Shown here piece after piece: positions 32,641 through 45,855 of a DNA stretch of 64,000 bases. The notes under the pieces are model-generated. The model had not been told where the DNA came from and made no database searches. It saw only the letters and a list, made by a program, of their open reading frames with translations. The position numbers were made by a program, and so were the translations under genes. The DNA comes from Timema cristinae (Eukaryota > Arthropoda > Insecta > Phasmatodea > Timematidae). The stretch spans positions 29,043,548 to 29,107,547 of the forward strand of contig JBCFYV010011135.1 of NCBI GenBank assembly GCA_039000515.1. The letters are read 5' to 3'. Positions within the stretch are counted from its first letter, which is position 1. Each line of letters starts with the position of its first letter.

Positions 32641-32749
32641 CTGCAAGCTCAGTATTAGATATGGCATATTAGCCGTTTTCTATGGGATCTGAAATTAAAG
32701 ACAACCCACCATTCCACATAAATGTGATGTTAAGTGGAAATAAACACCA

Positions 32750-34150
32750 CATGGAGATCGATTCAGCAGCAGCCCTGACAGTTATTAGCCCAGTAACCTA
32801 TGAAAAAATATGAACCTTTAAACCAAAACTGATGAGTTCCGATATTAAGCTTTGCACCTGGGGAACAAAACAGCGTCTTTGTATCCTTGTTTGGTGTAAT
32901 GTGGAGGCCACATATTATAATGATTTGTCTGCTACTCTGCCCTTAACAACAGTGGAAGGAAATGTGACAAGCCTGCCCGGGATAGATTGATTCAACGAGT
33001 TGAGAATTAGAGTGAAAGGAATTCACCATATCACTGATGGTAAGTTCATGGAGACAGTACAGAAATTCTCAGCTCTTGAAGATCACAATCTAGGAGAATA
33101 TGTTGAACCACCAGTTTTATTAAAAATTGACCCCTAAGTGCCTAAGTATCACCGGAGCCGTCCAATACCACTGTCACTGGCAGATGTCAATCGAGAGATT
33201 ACAAGGTTAGTTGATGAAGGGATATAAAACCGTTATCATTTTCAAAGTGGGCTACACCGCTAGAGATTGTGTCAAAGCGGGATGGATTTTTGCGGTTGTG
33301 CAGGGTCTACCGAAGCTCAGTTAATAAAGTGCTATGCCCTGACAAATACCCTTTACCAACTGCAACTGAAGCTTTTGCATGCCAAACAGGTGGAACCATA
33401 TTTTCTAAGCTTGACCTTGCACATGCTTATGCCCAAGTTAAAGTGGATGAAGAATCTTCTAAAATATTGACGGATATTACGCCAAAAGGCTTGATAAAGG
33501 TGACAAGAATGCCTTTTGGAATTAGTGCAGCACCGTGGATTTTTCAGAGGCTTATTGAAGGTATATTAGCAGGTATACAAGGTACTGGCACTCCTGGATG
33601 AAATAATTATATCGGGCAACGATAGAGAACAACTTAATTCCAGAGTACAGGAAGTACTACAAGGATTGAGTGATGCAGGGTTGCATTAAGGAAGAACAAG
33701 TGCAGGTTTTGAATTCCAGCAGTGTCATTTTTAGGTTTTCAGGTAGACGCCCAAGGTATGACACCCTATAAGACAAGGTTGAAGCCATACACAAAGCTCG
33801 GCACCTAAGAATAAATAGAACTTCAGGCTTTTTTAGGACTTTCCAATTTTTATGAGAGATTCCTGAGCGACCCTGGAACCCTACACCGTCTTCTAAACAA
33901 ATAAGCACCACGGCAGTGGACTCAAAACCACGAGAGTGCATTCAATAAGGCAAAAGCCATTTTAACATTAGACTTAGTTCCGAAGCATTATGATAGTAGA
34001 TCTTTGAAATTATCTTGTGATGGATCTCCTTATGGGGTTGGACCAGTCCTCTCCCAAATTATGGACAATGGAATGGAAGCTCCGGTAGTGTTTGGCTCAA
34101 GAACACTGTCACAAGCTGAGTGTAACTGTTTATTTTCTTAGGATAAAAGA
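32750..34150 (+). pseudogene. Gypsy pol remnant, period 2
   Basis: The protease-like EIDSAAALTVIS, the RT palm from about 33269 (FSKLDLAHAYAQ, MPFGISAAPWIFQRL) and the RNase H start (LSCDGSPYGVG) are in order. A two-base deletion near 33586 cuts the RT frame just before the catalytic region. There is no SINE at the site occupied in period 1. The element is truncated before any integrase. Confidence 0.8.
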
Positions 34151-34703
34151 TTATTTTCTTTTCTAGTACTGTAAAATTATCCTACATCTTACAATAAAGG
34201 TGTCTTAGAATCGATTAAATATAGTACTTAAAAATAGCTTTTGATATCATATTTATTAGACACTAAGATGCACAGTGTTTTTAAATAAGTATAAATGAAA
34301 AAGAAAATCTTGAAATAAAATAAAGTATGTTTTGGTAATCTATTTTTGTCACTATAACTAGGTATTTGTCTACATTATTTTCTTTGACTTGTTTTTACTA
34401 TAAAAGTTACAGAACTTAGGCTGTTTTCTGATTAATATGAACTTAGAGTTAACCAATTCCAGCACAGATACAAGAAAACCATGATAACATTTTCGCACTT
34501 TATGACATTTTCAAATTAGCAACTTCAATTAACCTAGGATTGGAATTTGCAAAGATATTTGAAGAAAGACATTAAAAAATTATTCACCAGGTCTTCATCA
34601 CCTGTGATCCACTCTTAAGATGAGAGAGGTATGTTAGAACATGGAACCAGCGATAGAGGTTTTATTCTGATTGCTATATTTCTTTACTCCTAATTATTTC
34701 TCA

Positions 34704-34955
34704 CCCGCCTCGGTGACGTAGTTGGCTAAAACCCTAGTTTCGTGTTGAGCCAGACTACCAGAAATGAGAGATAAATGTTTGAATCCCAGTCGGGTAAACT
34801 GGGAAGTGGTTTTTTCCTAAATGGTTTTTGCATTCACCCTCAGGACAAATGTGGAGTCAATTCCTTTAAATTCAACCTTCCCAATTCCTAATCCATTAGT
34901 ATAATTAGTACTTAAGCATTTAACCCTAACGGTTAGTAAGATGCGCTGCTAGATG
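34704..34955 (+). mobile_element. SINE-B copy, period 2
   Basis: Same insertion as 2968-3220, with the head CGGTGACGTAGTTGGC slightly more complete. Confidence 0.75.
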
Positions 34956-35069
34956 AATAAAATAAATTATTTCTTGAACCACTTGTAATTTTACTGTCCA
35001 TTATGAACAATAATGTTTGTGACAAGAATACTTAGAACAAATCTCACTTGAATTTTCCCCGTCGTGTGT

Positions 35070-36005
35070 TACTTATGCTGTGTTGGTTGAGTATAAGCTA
35101 CTCTTCCTTTAAAAACCCTCATCACACACCTCACACTTATTTTTTTCTGTTTATTATGATATAAAACATGTTGATTAAGAGTGGCTTCGATGGAAGTATT
35201 TCTTGTCAAACACCTCACACTTGTATTATTTCTGTCCAGTACGGATTATGTCATGCTTGGTAAATTCATTGTGATTGTGGAAACACTTGTCACATACCTT
35301 ACATTTGAAATTTATCTTTCAAAGATTAATATTAATGTGTCTGATAAGATTGTTCTTTGCATGGACACTTATTACACACTTCACATCCATTATTTTTCTA
35401 GCAGGTATGAATTTGAACATTTTGGTTAAGAGAGATCCGAAGTTAGAAATTCTTTTCACACACCTCACACTTGTATTTTTTCTTTCCTGTATGAATGTTA
35501 GCATGTTGTTTAAGAGTTCTGAAGTTATAAATTGTTGTCACACCCCTCATACTTGTATTTTTTCTGTGCCGTATTCATGTGTGTTATGAGTGCTGTGAAG
35601 GTAGAAATTCTTGTCACATACCTGAAATTTGTGATTTTTTTTGTGCCGTATGAATTTTATCGTGTTGGTTAAGAATGTTCTGAAGGTTGACATTTTTGTC
35701 ACACCCCTGACATTTTAATCGGTTCTACCCGGTAAAAATTAAAGTATGATTTTTAATGTTGTTCTGCCGATAGAAATGTTTATCACATACACCTCACACT
35801 TTTACTTTTTCTGTCCAGTATGAATCAGAGCATGTTTGTTTAGAGTTCTCTGATCACAGAAATGCTTATAACACTCTTCACATTTGAAAAGTATCTAGAT
35901 AATGTGTCAGAAATTATTGGGCTTTGCATAGAAACATTTATTACACACCTCACATTAAAAAAAAAAATTCTGTTCATTTAAACCATGCTTGGTAAGATAT
36001 TTATT
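35070..36005 (-). pseudogene. Decayed zinc-finger array ZNF-c, period 2
   Basis: Same decayed 84-bp-period array as 3330-4265, with one extra ~18-bp piece at 35172-35190 and other indels. No open exon. Confidence 0.7.
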
Positions 36006-36035
36006 GTTGGACATGCTTGTCACAATCCTTAAAAT

Positions 36036-36415
36036 CATATTTTCTATTAGCGATCCTGCACGGCGCTGCCCGTGACCCACTGCGGTATAAGAATTATATA
36101 AGCCACCCCCTTTACCACCATTCTCAGCTTGCTGCCCATAATCCAATGTGGAATAAGAATTATATACCCCCTCCCCCACACTTCCACGGTACCCGATTTC
36201 ATTTTGAAACGTTATCTCTGAAACCTAATTTCAAACCAGATTATAAATGTTTTCTTTAAAAATTTGTTAAAAATACTCTAATTAAAAGGTTAATAAAAAT
36301 CTTCCGTCCACTTATATTAAAAATTTCAGATCTCTGCGTGCGCTGGATATGGCTGGGCATTGCTCACAAACTAACAAACAAAAAACACACAAACACTTCC
36401 TTTTATTATTATAGA
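36036..36415 (+). mobile_element. Probable RTE-type 3' tail, period 2
   Basis: Copy of 4295-4677 with a short deletion near 36310. Confidence 0.5.
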
Positions 36416-36989
36416 TGTTCAGGATAAAACAGTATTTTGACTTATAAGTGTTTTGCTCTGGTTGAAAATATTAATAAAACCTGTTTCTTTATTTGAATTG
36501 ACCCATGAAGATCCAGCACCGCTAGATGGCCATGACAAGCTCTCAGTGGAAAATATAAGCTCATCATGTAAACAAATATAATTAAAGTATAACTTTGATT
36601 AAATTTTTACTAGCATTGTAACACTGTAATTCTATTCAATTTATTTATTCTTAGAAACAATTTTTTTTTCCTGTTGATGGTACTGAAGAATTATGATGCG
36701 TCCTACAAACAACGGCGTTTTAGAATAGAAAAAAATACTGTAGGCACTTTCTATTGTAAATCTTTTTTGTTGGTGTGTTATTTTGTCAGTTTAAAGGTAT
36801 GGTAAAGTGACAAACATTCTGACAGGTTAGAATCAAGGTGTAGTAATTATTTTTTGTCATTCTTTGTATAAATGAGCTAGACCCAAGTTACATGGTTGCT
36901 ACAAACAGAGTTAAAAACTGGAAAAGTCGGGAAATGTTTTAATGTCAGGGAATTTAAAAACTTTAATAAATGTGCATATTATTATTTTT

Positions 36990-37237
36990 AGAACTGCGTC
37001 TTTCTACTTGTTCAAATTATAAGCTTAAGTACTAATTAGACTATTGGTTTAGGGATTGAAAATGTTGAATATAGAAGAAAAGAACTCGCATTGTCGTGGA
37101 GAGTGGAAAACCATTTAGGAATCCACCCACCCTCCCCAGTTAAGTTCACCCAACTGAGATTTGAACCTCGATCTCTCGGTCCTCGGCAATCTAGTTCAAC
37201 ACGAATCTAGCGCATTAGCCAACTATGTCACTGATGA
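36990..37237 (-). mobile_element. SINE-B copy, reverse orientation, period 2
   Basis: Same insertion as 5247-5498. Confidence 0.7.
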
Positions 37238-37239
37238 GG

Positions 37240-39180
37240 GTAATTGTGCACCTAAAAATTTAAACAGAAGTGAGAGATTTTGTTTCTCAATGTGAATAAA
37301 AGTGCATCGCCTATTTATGGCAATCAACATGAGATGGTTGTGCAGGGTTTGTTTTATAAAAGTTTTCACAAGGACACAAATAATACCTAAAACATAGAAT
37401 AGTGGAAAAAGAAACTAAAATACAGTTAACTCCCAACTGTCCGCGGTGATGGAAGTGACAAGTGTTGTTGATAACCCAAAACTGTGGATAATCGGCATAT
37501 TTAGTAAAACGAGATTGTAGCATGTTCAATTCAAACTAGTACTCACTTATCGTTATTGCCTTTATGAGCACACATCATATTTAACACAGCGAGATAGTAA
37601 AAAAAAACATTTAATTCAATATAAAGTATATTCAAAATGGACACATCACTTAAAAATTAGAATTCTGGTTCATCGTAGCTGGTACCTTTTCTCTTATCCT
37701 GTTATGTATTTTCCATAACATCCTGTTACAGATAATTAAACAGGTTAGTAGTTCATTTCAGTGCAGTACCCCTTGAATTGACTTTTTGTCTCTCAGGCCA
37801 TTATCTCTTACCTAAGGATTTACCGAGTACAACAATCGGTAGACCTGGGTTCTCCATAAAGCAGCATTTTTTTGTTTGTTTTTTATGTAGCCTATGATGT
37901 TGGCGATGCAGCGGCTAATCCGCTCTTGGATTTTTGGGAGTTTAATGTAAATTTGACATTTAGTAACTGTTAGGGGTTAGTTTTACCTATAAACTATTCA
38001 ATCACTGTGATCAGTGAAAAATTAGCCATTTAGCGAGAAAAGATTAAAAGGTTAGTTTGAGAATTTTTTTTTCTTAACGTTGTAATGAAAACCTGGAAAA
38101 GTCGAGGAATTTTATAATAAACGTTTTGTAGCCTACATGAGCTAAGTTAAAAGCAGTCAGATCCAAAGTTTGAACCATGGATTAAACATATTATAATGTA
38201 TTCTTTCAAAATCTGTTTACTCTTCTGGTATTCAAATAAATAATTATCAGGGTTGGTCATGTTTTACAAATAACAACCAACAACTGATAACACTAAGTAC
38301 CAAACCTTCAGACATTATGTCAAGTACTAATTATGCTAATGTGGATTCAGGAAGATTTGATTTAGAGGAATTTTACTCGGATTTATGTGGAGGGAGAGTG
38401 GAAAACTATTTAGAAGTTATAGCTAGTTAGTGGCATTACAGCCATGAATATATATATATATATATGTATATTTATTTTCATATACTTTCCCTTTGGCCAC
38501 ATTGCGATTGAGATCGAGAACAGTTTAGCATTTTTTCTCCCCCTTTTTTTTAAAAAAATGTGTAAAATAATTTCAACAATATAAATTGCATTGTTTATTA
38601 ATAAATACTATAAGTTAGTGTATCACAGTGATATGATTGTTTCGAGTTGTATTTCATGTGTATTTCCTATGACATTTGGTTCGTTTGTAGGGAAAAAATA
38701 GTTTTAAGGGAAACGTACAATATATACAAGAAGCTACAAAAAGAAAAATTATGCACATTGACTTTTGCGATTGGTTGAAAACTGGTGCTCGAAGATTATT
38801 CAAGTTCATAAATATTTTCCTTTGAGTTTGCAGTAGCTTTGGTACTAGTCCATACAACAAAATATGTAATAGATAAAATAGTACAATAAAAATGCTAAAT
38901 ATAGTTTTCATTTTAGCTTTAATAACTAATGGGAGAAACATATTTGGTGTCCTAATTTGAATATTCACCATAAACTTGTTTTATCTTTGTTCAGAATGAA
39001 TAAGAATGAATATGTTAGAATTTATCTAAACATTCCATACTTAATTCACCCATCACATATCTATTAACTTGGTACAAAATTATTTTAAAAAGGTTTTAAA
39101 TCGTAAACGTCCTGTTTAACATGTACACTTAAAATACCAGAACTAATATATTCTAATAATGTGTGGTACGTATTAACTCA
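37240..39180. other. Non-coding stretch, period 2
   Basis: Collinear with 5500-7440, including a truncated SINE-B tail at about 38305-38412 and a TA run at 38448-38463. No gene seen. Confidence 0.5.
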
Positions 39181-39182
39181 CA

Positions 39183-40310
39183 GTGAAAGCATGTTGCCAG
39201 GAAACACCCAGACTTCAGGAAAGTGCCCCAGCCGACTTTTCCTGGAGGTACAGCAAAACAACATCTTACTCGAAGGCCCCACTTCGATGAAATGACAGAG
39301 CAGCTTCTCTGAGTTCTCCACACCTTCTACGAGGGTTATTTGTCATTCAGCGAAATTTTGCAACCTCACCTCCCCCTCTTTTATCTGCGATAAAACCCTC
39401 CTCAAAGACGTTAGTTCTGTTTGTATAAAATATTCATCCCTCGCTTCACATTTTGTTCTATTCTATCGATTCTACGAAGAAACAACTTGGACGTAAATCT
39501 ACATAGGCTAACAAGCTACTGGTGAGTACGATGAGTGAGGCGCCTGTCTCTAGACTTCAACACAAATGAAGCCTCGTCTGAGACCGTGAGTATTTGAAAG
39601 TGAGAATCTTTGTACCTTTTTTACTATGTCCATAAGGCGTAGTTTTGAATGATAGGCTTCATGCTCTATTTATCTAGGTCGATATGACATGATTTGGTAT
39701 GTCAATGTTTGTGACTTCTTTTTCTATGTCCTTAAGACATAGTGTTATATACTAGGGAAATGTCTTGACACCCTAAATTGTAATGTCATAATTAGGCTTA
39801 CTTATTCTTAGGATCTCATAATGGTGGAAATCAGGTTATCTAACACTTTGTTCAGTGATCGAATTAGGTCTGTAACTGATACCAGTCCCTATTAATTATC
39901 ATAAATTTACCTTTTTATTTTTTAGTGCGGAACCTTTGGGAGTGCTACTATTTCGTAGTAGAGGTCCGTGGGGAAAGAGCATAGTGTCCGGAACCCTTCA
40001 GGCGCCGTTTGTATTAGTTAATATATTTGTTGTTTGCACTAGTTAGAGTGTGCCCTGGATAGGGTGGAAGTATAAATATATTATTGAATGTCTAAGCAAT
40101 ACTATTTAGGAATAGACTAGCCATAGTATCTTTAGAGCCTAGATTCCTGGTACCCCACCATTTACAATTGATAAACTGATACTTCCGTTACAAGGAGATT
40201 AATATTTGTATTACATAACTCACTATGGAGCTAGCTCATTTAACAACCATCCATTGCCGTTTTAAGGTATGAAGCCAGTTACAAAAAATTGGAGGCCCTC
40301 TTTGTACGGC
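39183..40310 (+). mobile_element. Candidate LTR-like or promoter-bearing segment, period 2
   Basis: Copy of 7443-8585 with the TATA box at 39424-39430. It has three instead of four ~50-bp palindromic repeats (39618-39745). Confidence 0.35.
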
Positions 40311-41215
40311 ACTTTTTCAGTTATAGCATTAAGCGGTTATAATATATTGAAAAGTACACAATACTTATATTAAGTACTTAATAATGTCTCATACTATATT
40401 GAATATTGATCAAACTAATAAATTATTGTACTTTATTAAATGCATATAAACTAAGTTACTTAAGTAAATTCCTCTCTGTATCATTGCACAGCTAGTTTTC
40501 TGTGGACCGACAGAGATAGCACAATGGTGGCATATTCTACTGTACTGCAACACATTACTTGAATAATGTTAATCTTAAATTACATAAAGTTAGGGTTTTC
40601 AAGGATCTGGAAATAAATACTATCACTAAGCTCACTAAAAGAATACTTATTGCTGTTAATAATTTGTACACTATTTGATGTAAAATTTAGAATAATAACT
40701 GTAATAGAATTTAATAATTTTTGGAGGAAATGTAGCCCTGTGGAATGTGAGGTACAGGGTAAATTGCACCTTTGCCCCCTTTCCCCCTCCTAGTCCACCG
40801 ACACAGCCTTGCTAATATTGTAGAAACTCTTTAAACAAGCACTTACTAAAATTTGATATCATTACCTATAATTCAACTATATTTCATGTACATGCCTTCC
40901 AGGTCCAAGTCTAGTAGTCGCTAGGATTGATGGACGTTGTGTATTGTAGCTTAGTATTGAATTAATATTTGCTTCCTATTTGAATTGCTGTTGTGTTGAG
41001 GAAAAGGCAACTTCATAGCAGAATGGGTGTTAGATATAATTGTAAGAGTTAATAGACTAAACAAAAGACTCAACCTTACATCTGTAGATTCCTAGTTACC
41101 TAAGTGTTACATTTAATTCTTCCCTATTGGGTAGTATATGTTTATTGTAACCGATTTAATTCGTGTTAAACCTGTATATCTCTCTTGTGTTGGATCCTTC
41201 TCAAACCTTCATTAT
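40311..41215. other. Non-coding stretch downstream of ZNF-a, period 2
   Basis: Collinear with 8590-9510. Identity with period 1 falls sharply after about 41230. Candidate poly(A) signal AATAAA (minus) at 41217-41222. Confidence 0.5.
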
Positions 41216-41332
41216 ATTTATTTGTAAATGGATTTCTCTCTTCTTCTATTAGATAAGAGAAGCAATTTTACAACGTGGTAGGTAATATTCATCTATTATT
41301 GAAGCCCTAATCACAAAATATTAAGCATACTA

Positions 41333-42399
41333 TCATTCTTTAGAATGAATAAGAAGGTGTTTGTTTAAATAATCATTCCTCTTAAAGGCCTTATCACAAA
41401 CATTACACTTATAGTTCCTTTGTTTTGAATGAATAAGAAGGTGTTTGTATAAATAATCATTCCTCTTAAAGCCCTTATCACAAACATTACACTTATAGTT
41501 CCTTTGTTTTGAATGAATAAGAAGGTGATTGTTTAATTCACCCTTCACCTTAAAGCCCTTATCACAAACATCACACTTATACTTTCTTTGTTCTGAATGA
41601 ACTAGAAGGTGTCTGTTTAAATCACTCTTCACCTTGAAGCCCTTATCACACACATCACACTTATAATTTCTTTGTTCTGAATGAACTGAAAGGTGAGAGT
41701 TTAAATTACTCTTCCACTTGAAGCCTTATCACAAACATTACACTTATACTTTCTTTGATCTGGATGTATAAGGTGTCTGTTTAAATCACTCTTCTTCTTG
41801 AAGTTCTTATCACAAACATCACACTTATACTTTCTTTGAACTGAATGTATAAGAAGGTGTCTGTTTAAAGAACTCTTTATATTGAAGCTCTTATCACAAA
41901 CTTCACACATATACTTTCTTTGTTCTGAATGAACTAGAAGGTGTCTGTTTAAATCACCCTTCACCTTGAAGCCCTTATCACACACATCACACTTATACTT
42001 TCTTTGTTCTGAATGAACTAGAAGGTGTTTGATAAGACTCCTCTTTCCTTTAAGATACTTATTGCAAACATTACATGTGTAATTACTATGTAGTGTATGG
42101 ATCAGATTTTGATTGGTATTATTCTTTTTACTAGTAGAATCTTTAAAATCACACACCTTTTCAAACAAATTTACATGTTTCTTATCAATTATATTTTGAC
42201 AGGATCTTCCACTGTTTTCACCTAGTGAAGAATCATTCAGAAACATATTCTTTTGACTCGTATGGTTGGGGAAAATTAAATTATAATTTCTTTTGTCTTC
42301 TTTGTTAGTTGAACATTTCTCAAAATTAGAATATTTGCATGGTAGTGAAACATTAGTATTTTGTGATGGTAAATCAGGAGTGGAAGGTGTTAATTCAGT
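41333..42399 (-). pseudogene. Terminal zinc-finger exon ZNF-a, period 2 (nine fingers, one frameshift)
   Basis: The acceptor TTTTCATTACAG precedes ACTGAA at 42399. The leader reads TELTPSTPDLPSQNTNVSLP and continues in frame for ~50 residues to MFLNDSSLGENS. Nine C2H2 fingers follow, then TGA at 41333-41335. Finger 4 has lost one residue between its His pair. A single missing base near 41724 shifts the frame inside finger 5; the rest (41333-41653 and upstream) is open. With one base more it would be uninterrupted, so it may be a recent pseudogene or a sequence error. No separate 5' exons are seen for it. Confidence 0.75.
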
Positions 42400-42860
42400 C
42401 TGTAATGAAAATGGAAAAAGAAATTAAACAATAGTCTAAATGATTATTAAATAATAGCACATATATCGATTTTTATGTCCTTTAAGTCCAATTAAGGGAA
42501 TATCAAATTAACATTATTGCCAGTCATCTAAAGTGAAAAAAAAAAACCTAACTAAATACAATTTAAAAAAATTTCCAATTAAAATATTCAATGAAATAAG
42601 GTAATTGCTCCTGAAGTCACTTGTCTTTTTAAGAATATAAGTCTAAATCAAAGAGCTCTCATTCTGCAACAATGTACCACAATATTATGTTACAGAACAT
42701 GAATTAGAAATGGTAATATTTACATAGTCTAAAGGTAATTTGAGTTTTTTGAGATTAATGAAAAATATTTTATTGTTGCCCAAAAGCCATGATGGATATA
42801 AAAACTTTGAATATATAAAAACTTTGAATATATAATAACTCTTAATTATTTAAATTCACA
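42400..42860. other. Intron-like sequence upstream of ZNF-a, period 2
   Basis: Diverged relative of 12467-12900 and 45860-46230. Confidence 0.5.
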
Positions 42861-44820
42861 CTAAACAGCCCAGGAATGGTTGAAGACTTAAAAAAACCAA
42901 ACAATATGAGAAAAGTGGCATATATCAACTCACTTGTGAATGTAATCATGTATACATAGGGCTTTATGGACGATAAATTTAAACCAGTTTTTCTGAAAAG
43001 CTCAAACAGTCCAGAAATAGACTGACTCCCCCCTGTACCCTCAACAATAAAAAAAAAACTGTTCATGCCAGTGTCGAGAAAATTTGCACCCTATATAGCA
43101 CTTCCTTTTTGTCATTCTCTTTTTGTAATACTTATAGAAAACTTATTATAATACTTTAAAAGTTGATCTATCTACTATCTCATCTCGTTATAACTCGGTA
43201 CACAATATCAACCTATACATATAATATCTTTGACTTTGTAGCATAATTGTTCCAAAATGATCTCTTAACATTTTATATATGTATATAATAATTTTAATTC
43301 CATATCAGCTTCCTTTCTCAAAAAATATGAAACACTCAACTAAATAACTTTTAACTCAGATATGGACCCCTAATTTTGAAATGTGTGAGTAGTGATTCGC
43401 TAACATATTTCTTTAATATAGAACACAATTTTGCAAAACCATAATTTTGAAACTTCTGCACTAAACAAACTGATGTCACATGATCGAATAGTGTGCGGAT
43501 CTTCTAGCCAGCCTCACACCGTGCGAGACAGGCCTTGTCTATCAAGTAGAGCATAAGATAACAAAATGGATGCCCCCCTTCTTTGGTTGAAGTTTTCTAA
43601 AAGTGATTTTGTTTAAATAAACCTACTATTGTACAAAATAGGTTTACAGAGGAAAAAAATATTATTATTTTGTACACTTAATTTAATAATTCGATAAAAA
43701 TATAATTATATATATATATATATATATTTTAAATTTAGTGAACTGCTAATTTTGTAGTGTCAGTAAAATGGCGTTATAATAATCCAGGGCTTACATGATC
43801 AAATCTTGTCATATTAATTTTTTTATCAGACTTTAAACTTTAATGATTGTATTAGTGTGCATATAACTTGTTTTAAATATTGTTTATAGAAGTATACAAG
43901 GTATTTGAGCTTATGTAGACTCCCATAATATTCCTTAGAAATAATTTAACAGGGTAGTAAAATAAAAACAGTACATTAATTTTGAAATTTTGTATGTAAA
44001 CGATTAATTAAAAATTAAATTAATGTGTTTTATTACATAAAAATGACCACATTTAAAAATAAGGCTAAGCAAGCTACTTATAATTTGCAAGGTAAGGCCT
44101 ATTTATGTTTTAAAAATGGTTGCAAAAATAAATTAATATATTACTGAATTATAATTATTAACAAGAGATATAAATTCAGACAAAAAATTAAAATATTGTA
44201 ATCATAGTGGGATCGATCTTGTGAACATCTGAGTTTCAGACAAGCACGTTATCAAGTAAGCTAAAGAGGACGGTTTAAATTTCACTCAAATAACATGAGA
44301 ACATTTTTAAACAGCCAGCTTAGATGCATACAACTGGAATTTGGTTTACTAATAAAATGAAACAAATCTTTTTACAAAATTCACTCAATACAATAATATT
44401 GTTTACTTTCAGTTAAGTATCTTTTACAATGGCGTGTAGTGGCATCTCATCGCCTCAATCCTTTGATACGTCATGGTTTTACAGTGTTGTTGGATTGAAA
44501 ACTAAGTCGCAAGCGAAACAACTCTACACCGACTCACCAGACAGTAGAACCTTTCAAAATTAGCTCTGTTTTGGTACAGCCTGCATTTGCCTAATCTTTC
44601 TGGGTTTAAATATACAGGTTCTTATAAAATTGTGTCCAAGATTAAACTAATCTTCACAGTTCAGGCAAGAGTAGTTTTTTTTTTACTGTTGAGAAAGACA
44701 GTATAACTAATTTAAGAAACTGAATAAAATGGATGCAGTTAAAACCATAAAGATGGTTTTAATTGCAACTTTTGTCACCTATAGATTAAATACATTTACT
44801 TTCCTTATTGGATTATTTGC
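42861..44820. other. Period-2-specific non-coding stretch
   Basis: No counterpart in period 1. AT-rich, with a TA microsatellite at 43709-43727. A B-box-like GGGATCGATCTTGTGAAC near 44209 hints at an old reverse tRNA-like fragment. No gene recognised. Confidence 0.45.
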
Positions 44821-44824
44821 CTAA

Positions 44825-45120
44825 AACTTGTGTTTTCTTTGTCCAGAATGAATAATAATGGAGGTGTTAGAATTACTCTTGACATTAAACAATTAATACA
44901 AATATTACACATATATTTACTTATTTATGAAGAAAGTTATAAAGGAAGTTTAACATTAAACACTCAAAACACGTCTATTTACTTATTTAAGAAGAATTTA
45001 AAAAGGTGGTTGATAATATTCATTATTAGTGAAACCTTTTCACACAAATAGCACAGGTACTATCATTGTAATGAATGAATAACACGGTGATGTTAGAATT
45101 GAAGACTTTGTTAAAAAATT
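44825..45120 (-). pseudogene. Decayed fingers 3' of the ZNF-b stop, period 2
   Basis: Minus-strand fragments such as HSGQRKHK near 44847 and CAICVKRF near 45035 show that two or three more fingers once followed. They lie after the stop at 45121 and are out of frame. Confidence 0.5.
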
Positions 45121-45855
45121 CTACTTATACTTTCTTTGTTTTGAATGAATAAAAAGATGTTTGTTTAAATCATCCTTCCTCTTGAAGCTCTTATTACAAA
45201 CGTCACAATTATACATTCTTTGTTCTGAATGAATAAGAAGGTGATTGAGTAAATTACTCTTCCTCTTGAAACTCTTATCACAAACATCACACTTATACTT
45301 TCTTTGTTCTGAATGAATAAGAAGGTGTTTGACTAATTTACTCTTCACCTTGAAGCTCTTATCACAAACATCACACTTATACTTTCTTTGTTTTGAATGA
45401 ATATGAATGTGATTGTATAGATTACCCTTCATCTTGAAACTCTTATCACAAACATCACACTTATAGATTCTTTGATCTGAATGAACTAGAAGGTGTTTGT
45501 ATAGACTCGCCTCTTCTTTAAAATCCTTATTGCAAACATTACAAGTGTACTTTCTATGTAAAGTATGGATCAGATTTTGATTGTCATTATTGTGTTTACT
45601 AATAGTTTCTTTAAAATCACACACCTTTTCAAACAAATTTACTTTTTTCTTTTCAATTATATCTTGAACAGATGTTGTACTGTTTTCACCAAGTGCAGAA
45701 TCATTCAAAAAAATACTCTCCTTTTGGCCCATTAATTTACAATTTCTTTTGTCTTCTTTATGAACTAAACATTTTTCTATATTAGAATATATAAATGGTA
45801 GTGAAATATCAGTAACTTGTGATGGTAAATCATGAATAAAAGTTGGTAATTCAGT
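45121..45855 (-). CDS. Terminal exon ZNF-b, period 2 (intact, five fingers)
   Basis: The acceptor TTCCACTTCCATTACAG ends at 45856. The 244 residues start [13 protein letters not shown] and include [11 protein letters not shown] and five fingers: [52 protein letters not shown] and [16 protein letters not shown] at 45121-45123 follows RKYK. This is the only finger exon in the window without a frameshift. Confidence 0.82.
   Translation of the reverse strand, partial: TELPTFIHDLPSQVTDISLPFIYSNIEKCLVHKEDKRNCKLMGQKESIFLNDSALGENSTTSVQDIIEKKKVNLFEKVCDFKETISKHNNDNQNLIHTLHRKYTCNVCNKDFKEEASLYKHLLVHSDQRIYKCDVCDKSFKMKGNLYNHIHIHSKQRKYKCDVCDKSFKVKSKLVKHLLIHSEQRKYKCDVCDKSFKRKSNLLNHLLIHSEQRMYNCDVCNKSFKRKDDLNKHLFIHSKQRKYK

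Noticed and set aside
33267..33470. 67-codon + frame starting MCQSGMDF at 33267 and 62349
   Set aside because: Alternative frame over the RT palm; the RT frame gives recognisable motifs.
42842..43066. 74-codon minus-strand frame as an extra exon of the finger gene
   Set aside because: Hydrophobic low-complexity translation, no suitable acceptor and donor, no counterpart in period 1.
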